64,000 nt of DNA from PCRC01 sp040384665. GTDB lineage: Bacteria; Pseudomonadota; Gammaproteobacteria; Burkholderiales; Burkholderiaceae_C. This document shows positions 18,824-27,700 of this stretch, piece by piece. Made by a program: the position numbers and the translations under genes. Position 1 is the stretch's first letter, and the number at the start of each line of letters is the position of its first letter. The notes under the pieces are model-generated. The model was not told the origin of the DNA and ran no database searches. It saw nothing but the letters and a program-made list of their open reading frames with translations. The stretch is taken from positions 62,001 to 126,000 of the forward strand of contig JAZKIY010000012.1 in the NCBI GenBank assembly GCA_040384665.1, written 5' to 3'.

Positions 18824-19763
18824 TCAACGGCCCCCACATTGGTATAAAAAGCATAGCAACACCACCAGCAAAAGCGCCGGCAAGAACCGATTTTGATGCA
18901 TAAATCAGGGCTGTAGCCGTGTCCGCAGCCTCTGGCGCCCTGCCCTCTGCATTCAGCACATAGGCGCCGGGCTTGCCCAGGCGCACCTGCAGCGCCAGCG
19001 CCATGGCCGCCATCGGCCAGCCGCTGTTGGGCGATGGCGTGCGGCGGGCCTCCGCAGGCAACGAAGACAAGGCGATGCGGGGCGCCACGACCACCAGCAG
19101 CAGCGCGGTGATGCGCGCGGGTATCCACGACAGCACGTCGTCGGCCCGCGCTGCCCATTTGCCCGCCCACTCCCAACGGCCGCGGTAGCCCCACATCGCG
19201 TCGGCGGTGTTGGCAAAGCGGTAGACCACTGCGCCCGGCAGGCCCAGCAGCACAAACCAGAAGACCGGCGCCACCACCGAATCGTTCAGGTTTTCGGCCA
19301 GCGTCTCAATGGCGCTTTCGCGCACTTCCGTCTCGGTCAGTGCACGGGTGTCACGGCTGACAATGCGCGTCAGGCGCTGTCGGCCAGCGTCGAGCGAGGT
19401 GGCCAGCGCGTCCTCCACCGCCAACACCTCGTCGCGCAGCATGCGCCAGGCCAACAGTGGCTTGAGCAGCAGCGCCAGCACCGGCAGCGCCAGCCAGACC
19501 GGCAGATGCGCCAGCAGCGCCTGCTGCAGCCACCACGCCCCGCCGCCCAGCACGGCCACGCCCACACACCACGCCAGCGCACCGCCCACATAGGCCGCCC
19601 ACGGCGGCAGATCGGGCAGATGCCGGCCCACCGCGTTGAGGTAATGGCCCACGCCCACCACCGGGTGCACCACAGCCGGGGGCTCGCCCCACAGGCGGTC
19701 GATCAACAAGGCCAGCAGCAGCGCGCCCGCCAGCACCAGCGCCAACTCACTGGGCATCGACAT
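18816..19763 (-). CDS. cbiB: Adenosylcobinamide-phosphate synthase
   Basis: CbiB joins adenosylcobyric acid to aminopropanol (phosphate) in the inner membrane. The 315-residue protein has four to five membrane segments and the family motifs LLIDRLWGEPPAVVHPV (19-35), SRDTRALTETEVRESAIETLAENLNDS (split here: S-R-D-T then ESAIETLAENLND near 155) and RFANTADAMWGYRG. I chose the ATG at 19761-19763, which overlaps bluB by 17 bp. A longer frame to 19865 lies inside bluB and lacks family similarity. Confidence 0.94.
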   Translation of the reverse strand: MSMPSELALVLAGALLLALLIDRLWGEPPAVVHPVVGVGHYLNAVGRHLPDLPPWAAYVGGALAWCVGVAVLGGGAWWLQQALLAHLPVWLALPVLALLLKPLLAWRMLRDEVLAVEDALATSLDAGRQRLTRIVSRDTRALTETEVRESAIETLAENLNDSVVAPVFWFVLLGLPGAVVYRFANTADAMWGYRGRWEWAGKWAARADDVLSWIPARITALLLVVVAPRIALSSLPAEARRTPSPNSGWPMAAMALALQVRLGKPGAYVLNAEGRAPEAADTATALIYASKSVLAGAFAGGVAMLFIPMWGPLNG

Positions 19764-20457
19764 CGCCCAGGCCTTGCGCCGGCTGGCCCCACTGGTTGTC
19801 GAACAGCACCGTGGAGAGCGGTGCGCGGCTGGCCCAGCGCGCTTGTTGCAGCATGGGCTCGGCATAAAACTCTGTCACCGGCCCCAGGCACAACAAGGCG
19901 ATGGGCCCGGCGCCTTCCGGCATGCCCAACAGGTGCGCCACTTCGGCGGGATCGAACAGCGAGACCCAGCCCATGCCCAGCCCTTCGGCCCGCGCGGCCA
20001 GCCACAGGTTCTGGATGGCGCAGGCGGTAGACGCCAGGTCCATTTGCGGCAGCGTGCGCCGGCCAAACACATGGGCCTCGCGCCCGTCGGCCAGCGCCAC
20101 CACCAGCAGCTCGGCCGCGTCCAGCACACCGTGTACTTTCAGGCACATGAACTCGTCTTCGCGCTGGCCCAGAGCGCGGGCGGTCAGCACCCGTTCGTGC
20201 TCCACCACCTCGAACAAGCGTTGGCGCAGCGCGGCATCGGTGATGCGCAGAAAACGCCAGGGCTGCATGAAGCCGACACTCGGCCCCTGGTGTGCGGCCT
20301 TCAGCAGCCGCAGCAGCACCTCGGGTGCCACCCTCCCGCCGCTGAAGTGCCGCATGTCGCGCCGCTCGGCAATCGCGCGGTAGACGGCGGCGGTTTCATC
20401 GGCGGTGAAAGCGGGTGAAGACTGTGGCTGCAAAAGGAAGGTCTCAGGCAATGGCAT
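19747..20457 (-). CDS. bluB: 5,6-dimethylbenzimidazole synthase
   Basis: BluB cleaves reduced FMN with oxygen to give the lower ligand of B12. The 236-residue nitroreductase-fold protein has the BluB signature ERRDMRHFSGG (about 31-41), AAHQGPSVGFMQPWRF (56-71), and GMGWVSLFDP near 170. This shows oxygen-dependent lower-ligand synthesis, feeding CobT in the same operon. The start overlaps the end of the PepSY gene by 14 bp. Confidence 0.95.
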   Translation of the reverse strand: MPLPETFLLQPQSSPAFTADETAAVYRAIAERRDMRHFSGGRVAPEVLLRLLKAAHQGPSVGFMQPWRFLRITDAALRQRLFEVVEHERVLTARALGQREDEFMCLKVHGVLDAAELLVVALADGREAHVFGRRTLPQMDLASTACAIQNLWLAARAEGLGMGWVSLFDPAEVAHLLGMPEGAGPIALLCLGPVTEFYAEPMLQQARWASRAPLSTVLFDNQWGQPAQGLGDVDAQ

Positions 20458-21970
20458 CAGGCCGGCATTGTGCGCCAGCAGCCGCCGGCTGGCGTCTCTT
20501 TTGCCGGGGCACCAGCACCCGCCAGGCGAGCACGCACGACGTGATGCACAGCGCAACGCCCAGCAGCGACAACCCCACCACCAGCATGTGGCGCAACCAG
20601 GGCCGGGCCAGCAAAGGGGCGAAGTCGAAACTGTGCAACCCGTTGTACAAGAGCCGGCGCCAGCGGCCCGCTTCGTCGGTGCGCAGCAGGATGCGGGCCG
20701 ACGCCGGGTCGGCATAGACCGTCACGCCATCGCCCCAGTCGGCACGCCAGACCGGCAGCGGCCGGGTGTGGCGGGTGTTGGCGTCGGTGGCATTGCGGGC
20801 GTAGTACTGGTCGTCGTAGGCATCGATGCGTTGCACGCTGGGCGTGCCATGCGCCGGGCGCAAGGTGTGCAGCAAAGTGCCGACCGTGGCACCCGACAGT
20901 GCCACAGCGGTTTCGGGAGACGGCGTGGCCACATCGGCCCGCACCAGCAGTTGCTGCTCGGCCGTGCGCAGGCGGTACCAGGCCTGCCCCGCCACGCGCG
21001 CCACATCCAGTTCCTGCGCCTGCAGGCCTTGCGCGCGGGCGATGGCCAGTGCGGCAGCCGGGTCAAGCCGCACTTCTGCAACAGCACCCTGCCACTGCGT
21101 GCGTTCGGCTGACGAGGCAGCACGCCCGCCAAAGACTTCGAAGGGGTTCATCGACAGCAGGCCCGAAACGATCCAGGTGACGCTGAAAACCGCGGCCACC
21201 AGCCCGGCAATGTGGTGCCAGCGCGTCCAGAACTTGCGGTAAGGAATCCAGCGGTTGCGGTTCAGAAACAGCTGCCACACGCCCAGCACCAGCCCACTCA
21301 GCGCCACCAGCACACCGGCGATGGACACCCACACCACCACCTGGTGCCATGCTTTGGGGAATTGCCGCAGCACAGTGGGGTAGAGCCAATGCGGCACGGC
21401 ACCGAGCCAGTTCCAGAAGCGCTCGCTGCGGCGCGTGTCGCGCACCACCTCGGCAGCACCGGGTGAGACGTAGAGTTCCAGCCCGTCGTCGCCGTCCAGC
21501 ACCACCTTGACCAACGGGCGGTGGCTGTCCAGTCCCTGTGGCACGGTCCACTGGTCGCGCTCCAGCCGCTCGGTGGCGATGGCGGCGCGCCCGCTGAAGG
21601 CCTGTGCCACGGTGCTGGCGGCCAGGTCATTGAGCAGCGGCAGCACCTGGCCTGAATGTGCGTCTACCGTGCGCCAGTGTGCACCTGCGCCGTCTTGACC
21701 CGAGGCCAGCAAACGCCAGACCGGCTGCTTGCCGTGCATGCCCAGCCGGGCGTCGGTAAAACGCAGGCCGGCGGCTTCGCCTGCCTGTTGCGCGGTGAGG
21801 CAACAGCCGATGGGCAGGTCCAGCGGCGACAGGGCAGACAGGCGTTCGGTTTGCGTCAGGTTCGGAAACGGCACAAAGTACAGCACCACGCCACTGGCAA
21901 ACCACATCAGGAAAAACAGCGCCAGCACCACACCCAGCCATTTGTGCAGAAAGATCAGCAGCTTTTTCAC
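20444..21970 (-). CDS. PepSY-type membrane protein, possible periplasmic metal-chelate reductase
   Basis: A 508-residue inner-membrane protein with the PepSY-TM layout: helix 1 at 8-30 (LHKWLGVVLALFFLMWF), a large periplasmic PepSY region, helix pairs near 200-270, and a last helix near 475. Relatives such as FpvG and FoxB reduce ferric siderophores at the inner membrane. The GTG at 21970 is the start; no ATG gives the first helix. It is 22 bp downstream of the TonB receptor gene, the usual pairing, but here both sit in a cobalamin operon. What it reduces (iron, cobalt or a corrinoid) cannot be seen from sequence. Confidence 0.82.
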   Translation of the reverse strand: MKKLLIFLHKWLGVVLALFFLMWFASGVVLYFVPFPNLTQTERLSALSPLDLPIGCCLTAQQAGEAAGLRFTDARLGMHGKQPVWRLLASGQDGAGAHWRTVDAHSGQVLPLLNDLAASTVAQAFSGRAAIATERLERDQWTVPQGLDSHRPLVKVVLDGDDGLELYVSPGAAEVVRDTRRSERFWNWLGAVPHWLYPTVLRQFPKAWHQVVVWVSIAGVLVALSGLVLGVWQLFLNRNRWIPYRKFWTRWHHIAGLVAAVFSVTWIVSGLLSMNPFEVFGGRAASSAERTQWQGAVAEVRLDPAAALAIARAQGLQAQELDVARVAGQAWYRLRTAEQQLLVRADVATPSPETAVALSGATVGTLLHTLRPAHGTPSVQRIDAYDDQYYARNATDANTRHTRPLPVWRADWGDGVTVYADPASARILLRTDEAGRWRRLLYNGLHSFDFAPLLARPWLRHMLVVGLSLLGVALCITSCVLAWRVLVPRQKRRQPAAAGAQCRPDAIA

Positions 21971-21992
21971 GTGGCGGCTCCCGGTGCGCGAA

Positions 21993-24110
21993 TCAGAAGC
22001 TGGCGCGCGCCGTCAGTTGCACCGTGCGTGGTGCGCCCAGCAGGTAGCGGACACCGCCAGTGCCCGACAGTGCGTAGTCGCGGTCGGCCAGGTTCTTGAC
22101 CGCCAACGTGAAGTTCCACTGGCTGGAAGGCGTGTAGGTGAGCGAGCTGTCCAGCACGGTGTAGGCGGGCAACTGCGTGGTGTTGGCGGTGTTGGACTGG
22201 CGCTCACCCACGTAGCGTGCGCCAAAGCCGGCCTGCCACTGCGGCAGGAAACGCCAGGCTGTGAACACATTGGCCGCACGCTCGGGCACGCCGGTGGGGG
22301 TGTTGCCATTGCGTGAAATGGGGCTGCCGGACACGACTTCGGTGAAGTTGTCAAAGTTCGCGCGCAGGAACGCGGCGTTGAGGTCCACCGTCCAACCCTT
22401 CAATGGCTCGGCGGCGAAGGCAAGCTCAATGCCTTTGGAGGATTGCTGCCCCACCTGAAGCGTCACGTTCGGGTTGCCGGGGTCGCGCGTCAGCAGGTTG
22501 CGTTTTTCAATCTCGTACAGCGCCACCGTCCATTCACCGCGCAAGCTGGGCACACTGCCTTTGGCGCCGATTTCAATCTGGCGGCCCTTGGTCAGGTCGA
22601 AGGTGTTGCTGCCATTGGGCAGCGACAAGGCGCCGCTGAGTGGGTCGGTGCCGGTGCCGTACTGACCGTACAGCGACAGTGCGTCGCTGGCCGCCCAGAC
22701 GACGCCCATGCGGCCCGTGGTGGGGTCGTACTTTTTGATGAGGTTGACCCGGGTGCGCAAATCGGTGTTGTCGAAGTCCATTCGTTCGTGGCGCAAACCG
22801 GCCACCAGCTTCCATTGCGGCGTGAGGCTCAACACGTTCTCGACAAACAACGCGGTGGTTTCCAGAATGGAACGGCGCCCTGGCACCGTCGCGTCGGGGC
22901 TGGTGAAAACGCCTGGCGCGAAGTTGAACGGGTCCACCGTGCTCGACCCACGGAACGGCGAGTTGTTGGTGTGCAGCAGCGACGTGCGGTACCAGTCAAC
23001 GCCGGTGACGAAGCGGTTCTTGCGGCCGGCCAGGGTGCCGTCGAAGGTGGCATCAAAGCGGTTGCCTGCCTGGTACTGGTCGTGCAGGATTTCCAGGTAG
23101 CCATCGCGGTTGACCTGCGTGCCAGCCGCGTTGAACGCGTAGGTTTCGCTGTTGCGGTAGTGCCGGTCGGTGGTCAGGTAATAGGTTTCGTTGCGCAGCC
23201 GCAGGTGGTCGTTCGGCTGGTAGTCCACCGACAAGCGGGTCACCTTGTCGTCGAACTTGATGATGGCGTCGTCCACGTTGTAGTTGGTGCGCCGCACGCG
23301 CGGGTCCAGCTGGCCCTGCAGCAGCGGGGTGCCAAAGTAGCGGGAATCGTGGTTGACACCCCCGTCCAGCGCCAGCGTGACCTTCAGGTCACTGCGGGGA
23401 CGCGCGGTCAGGGCCAGGGAATAGTTCTGGCGTTGGTAGTCGGAATAACGGTGTTGGTAGCCATCGCTTTTGGCAGCATCCAGGTAGATGGCGTAGGCCA
23501 AAACATCGTTGATCGGGCCACGCAAGCCCACACCACCCTCCAGCGTGTTGAAAGAACCCACGCTGAGAAAGGCCTCGCGGTCCGTCCGGTCAAAACGGGG
23601 CTGTTTGGTGGTGTAGTTGATGGCCGCGCCAATCGCGCCGTCCCCGTACAGCACCGACGCCGGGCCGCGCAGCACCTCGACCGACTCAAGCGGCCAGGTG
23701 GAGAACGGGTAGGTGATCGTGCCCGACGCCGCAACCAGGCGGGTGCCATTCACCAGCTGTGCCACCGAGTTGTGCCCGGTGAAGCCACGTGCTGCCAGCG
23801 TGCTGTTGCCGTTGCCCGGCGCGGGCGATTCGGTCACACCGGGCAGGCGAATGGCCGCGTCTTGCGCCCGCGCCAGGTTCCGTTCGGCGATGTCGGCGCT
23901 GGTCAGGCTGCTGACGCTGGCAGGTGTGTCGCGTGGCGACAAACCGAGGCGTGAGCCGGTGGCGTTGGGCGCATCAAGGCCGAGGCTGCTGCCCGGAGCC
24001 ACCCGGCTGTCGGTCACATGAACGGGTGGCAACTCCGTCGTTTGGGCATGGCCCGCAGTGGCAAAGAGCGTGAACGCGGCCAGGCAGATGGGGGAGTGTG
24101 TGTAACGCAT
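21993..24110 (-). CDS. TonB-dependent outer-membrane receptor (siderophore-receptor class)
   Basis: A 705-residue protein with a signal peptide (cleavage after GHA, about 22), a plug domain (LPPVHVTDSR, then GFTGHNSVAQLVNGTR and SVEVLRGPASVLYGDGAIGAAIN), and a long beta-barrel ending in RASF with a terminal Phe. The plug pattern places it with siderophore receptors rather than BtuB, which is encoded separately at 36.1-38.0 kb. It lies between cobO (70 bp) and the PepSY gene in the B12-riboswitch operon. Its ligand might therefore be a corrinoid, another metal tetrapyrrole, or a cobalt or iron chelate. Confidence 0.9.
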   Translation of the reverse strand: MRYTHSPICLAAFTLFATAGHAQTTELPPVHVTDSRVAPGSSLGLDAPNATGSRLGLSPRDTPASVSSLTSADIAERNLARAQDAAIRLPGVTESPAPGNGNSTLAARGFTGHNSVAQLVNGTRLVAASGTITYPFSTWPLESVEVLRGPASVLYGDGAIGAAINYTTKQPRFDRTDREAFLSVGSFNTLEGGVGLRGPINDVLAYAIYLDAAKSDGYQHRYSDYQRQNYSLALTARPRSDLKVTLALDGGVNHDSRYFGTPLLQGQLDPRVRRTNYNVDDAIIKFDDKVTRLSVDYQPNDHLRLRNETYYLTTDRHYRNSETYAFNAAGTQVNRDGYLEILHDQYQAGNRFDATFDGTLAGRKNRFVTGVDWYRTSLLHTNNSPFRGSSTVDPFNFAPGVFTSPDATVPGRRSILETTALFVENVLSLTPQWKLVAGLRHERMDFDNTDLRTRVNLIKKYDPTTGRMGVVWAASDALSLYGQYGTGTDPLSGALSLPNGSNTFDLTKGRQIEIGAKGSVPSLRGEWTVALYEIEKRNLLTRDPGNPNVTLQVGQQSSKGIELAFAAEPLKGWTVDLNAAFLRANFDNFTEVVSGSPISRNGNTPTGVPERAANVFTAWRFLPQWQAGFGARYVGERQSNTANTTQLPAYTVLDSSLTYTPSSQWNFTLAVKNLADRDYALSGTGGVRYLLGAPRTVQLTARASF

Positions 24111-24180
24111 GAGCAGGTTGGGGGGAAATGGCGCTCTGGGCGCCGGTTGGAAATGCCATCTGGCGTGGCACGGGTGCGGG

Positions 24181-24762
24181 TCAGTCCTCGATGCCCCGTT
24201 GCGCCGGAATGCCGGCGTTGAAGGCGTGTTTGACCTTGGTCATCTCGGTCACGGTGTCGGCCAGTTCAATGATCTCGGGCGGGCAACGCCGGCCGGTGAT
24301 CACCACATGCACGTCCTTTGGCCGCTCGCGCAGCGTCAGCAGCACGTCGTCCAGCGGCATCCAGCCGTAGATCAGCGGGTAGGTCAGTTCGTCCAGCACC
24401 ACCAGAAAGTAGTCGCCACTCAGGATGGCGGCCTTGGCTTTTTGCCAACCGTCGCGCGCGAGTTGCGCCGAATGCTCCAGGTCCTGGCTCTTCCAGCTGA
24501 AGCCATCACCCAGCCCTTCTATCGGGATGCCGATCTGCTCGAACATGCGGTGCTCGCCAAAGCGCGCGGTGGGCACTTTCATGAACTGGAAAATCTTCAC
24601 GTCCTTGCCGTGCACATGCTTGCGGCCGTGGGCGCGCAAGGCCAGGCCAAAGGCCGCCGTGCTCTTGCCCTTGCCGTCGCCGGTGTTGACGATGACGATG
24701 CCGCGGCGTTCGCCTTCGGGTTTCTCGTAGGGCTTGGCGGAGGGGGGTGTTTCGATCTGCAT
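24181..24762 (-). CDS. cobO: Cob(I)yrinic acid a,c-diamide adenosyltransferase (CobA/CobO type)
   Basis: This enzyme transfers the 5'-deoxyadenosyl group of ATP to the reduced corrinoid cobalt. The 193-residue protein has the P-loop GDGKGKST at 28-35, followed by AAFGLALRAHG, and the CobO motifs LDELTYPLIYGW and ITGRRCPPEIIELADTVTEM. The ATG at 24760-24762 lies 11 bp after the cobN-like stop. It is needed both for salvage and for de novo synthesis. Confidence 0.96.
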   Translation of the reverse strand: MQIETPPSAKPYEKPEGERRGIVIVNTGDGKGKSTAAFGLALRAHGRKHVHGKDVKIFQFMKVPTARFGEHRMFEQIGIPIEGLGDGFSWKSQDLEHSAQLARDGWQKAKAAILSGDYFLVVLDELTYPLIYGWMPLDDVLLTLRERPKDVHVVITGRRCPPEIIELADTVTEMTKVKHAFNAGIPAQRGIED

Positions 24763-24773
24763 GGTGAGGACAC

Positions 24774-27700
24774 TCAGGTAGGAAGGGGGTTGGGGTGGCG
24801 GTCCATGGTGAATTTGCCGCGCTGCCAGGCGGCACCACACACCACCACCAGCGCCATAGCGACCAGCGCCAGCAACTGTGCCAGCAGTGCAGCGCGCAGC
24901 ACAGCAGGTGTGGCATCGGGCTGACGCTGCAGCAACACACCGCGCACCGGCGGAGGGACTGGCTCGGAGCGCGCGGTGGGTGTGGCTTCAGATGGGCGGG
25001 CGGATGCCGCAGGCGGCGCCTGAACCGGCGCCACGTCCTGCCCCGCCCAGCGCTGCACCGACGCCATCGGGTTGGCCAGCGGGGCCTGTTGCGTGAGTTC
25101 GTTGTAGAGGCTGGCAAGTTGCTGCTGGGTGGCGGCATCGGCCTTCCAGTAGCCGAGCCGCTGGGCCTGCACCAGCCGCTCCAGCGTCTGCGCATAGGCC
25201 TGGGGGTGACTCTTGAGCCATTGCGGCAGGCCCAGCCGGTGCTTGTCTTTCACCAGCACATCAAAGAAGCTCTGCCAGTGGTCAGGCCGCACGGTGTCGG
25301 GCGCCACGGCCTGCCAGCCCCAGGTGAACTGCACCGCCTTGAGCACCTGCAAGGTGCCGGCATAGCCCTCGGCCTTTTGCGCCTGCAGCCAGCCGGGGTG
25401 CAGGTAGCGCGACTGCATTTCCAGCGCGATGCTGCGTTGCGCGCTGTCGGTGGTGGGCTCGCTGGCGTCTTGCAACTGGCTCACGTACAGGCCCAGCACG
25501 TCTTTCTTGCCGGCGCTGCGCGCCGCAGCGGCCAGCCCGCCAAGGTATTGAAAGGGGTCGTCCGAGGTCACCATGGCGAACAGGTGCGAGCTGCGCGACA
25601 GCACCGCCGCGTCGGTCTGCCGCAGGTGTGCACCCAAGGCCTGCACGGCGGCGGCGGCCTGCACGCCGGCCAACGGCTGGCCATCCACATAGGGCTGGCT
25701 CATGCGGTTCAGAAACAGCTGCCCGAGGCGCTTGTCTTCTCCGCCCGAGCCGTCGGCCGCCATGCCCTCGCGCTTCAGGCCGTCGGACTGCACCGCGTCG
25801 CTGATGCCGGTGCCGTAGTCGCCCACCGCGTTGCCAAACACCCGGGCGCGGGCCAGGGCCTGGGCCTGCGCCAATGGCAGACCGCGCTGGCGCAGCGCGG
25901 CCGCCACCTGTGCGGTGTTGCGGGCCACGGCGTTGGGCACACCGGGCTCGGCACTGGCCGCTGCGGCCACGGCCTGGTCGATCAAACCCATCAGCGCCGG
26001 AAACTGGTCGCGGTAGGAGCCGGTGATGCTGAGCAGCACGTCCACCCGGGGCCGCTTCAGCTCGTCGCTGCCGATCACCTCGATGCGCACCGGGCGGCCG
26101 GATTCGTCCCACACCGGGCGCACGCCCAAGGCCACCAGCGCCTGCGCTTCCATGACGCCCTGGTGCCGCAGGGTTTCACCGGCCCACAGCGACAGCGCCA
26201 TGCGGCCCGGGACCTGGCCCTGGTGCTGCTGGCGCCAGTCTTTCAGCCAGTCGTTGAACAGGGTTTGCGCCACCGCATAGGCCTGGCGCGTGGGCAGGCG
26301 GCTCGGGTCCAGCCCGGTGAGGTTGCGTCCGGTGGGCAGGCTGTCGGGGTTGCGGATCGGGTCACCCCCATAGGCGGCGGGAATGAAGCGGCCGTTCAAC
26401 GCGGCCAGCAGGCCGGGCAGTTCGCCTTCGGTGGCCAGCAGGGTTTCAAGCTGTTGGGCGCGCTCGGCCAGTTTGAACAAGGCCGGCGTGTCGATGGGCT
26501 GGCGGGCCGCGCGGTTGGGCACGAAATCGTCGGCGCGCACCAGCTTGTCGGCGGTGGCCGGTGTTGGCGCCAGCGGCGGCCGCAAATCGAGCACGCTGGC
26601 GGCCTGGGCGTCGCGCAAGGCCATGCTGAGCCAGCGCGCGGGACGGGCCGTGGCCACCGACTGGTGGTTGATCAGAAAGGCTTCGTCAATGTCTTCGCCC
26701 AAAGCGTCGATCAGCGGCTTGCGCAGGGTTTGCAGGATGGTCTGTTGGCGTGCCAGCGCGTCGGGCACCCGGCCAAACACCGCCAGGCCCTGCGGCTGCG
26801 AACTTTGGGCCAACTGGTCCAGGTAGGGGTGCAGCAACTCCAGAAAACCCTCGAAGTGGGCCGCGATGCGCTCGGCCGTCCAGCCCAGGTCGCGGTGCAG
26901 CTGGTGCTCGACAAACTGCGCAGTCAACTGGCGTTCCAGGGCCTGCTTGGTGGGGCCAGCGTCCACCGTTTCCCATTCGTGCATCACCTCGTGCATGTGC
27001 GCCATGCGGGCCTCGAACCCGGCCGGCGCAAACTGCGGCGTGCGGTGGCTGACCAGCACCGCGCGGCCACGGCGCTTGGCTGTGAGCGCCTCGCCAAGGT
27101 TGTCGACGATGTAGGGGTAGACCACCGGGATGTGGTCGGACGCGCTGGCCAGCGGCAGCAAGGCGTCGTCCCACACGTCAAGCGCGCGCGCCTTGCCGGG
27201 TGCCCATTCCTGCGTGCCGTGGGTGCCAAAGTGAACCAGTGCATCGGCCTGCCCGGCCCACAGGTACGCCGCCAGGTAGTGGTGCGACAGCGGCGTCTTG
27301 CTGCGGTGGGCAAAAGGGTTCTGGCCACGGTTCAGGGTTTCTTCGCGCGGCGGTTGCGGCAGCACACTCAGGTTGCCCACCTGCAGGCGCGGAATCACGA
27401 ACACTTTTTCACCCTGCCAGCGCACCACGTAGCGGCTTTGCGCGGGGTTGCCCCAGCGGGCCGCAATGCGCTCGCGCACCGGCGCAGGCAGCGTGGTCCA
27501 CCAGGCTTCGTAGCGCGCCAGCGGCAGCGCATCGGCCTGGTTGCGCGCCAGCATGCCGGCCAAATCAGCCCCGTCGTAGTAGGCCGACAGCAGAGGCTGC
27601 AGGCCCGAGATCCAGTCGGCCTCGGCCACGCGCCGGGTGCTGTAACCGGCTTCCTGCAAACCCTGCGACACCTGTTCCAGACTGCGCGGCACGTTCAGGA

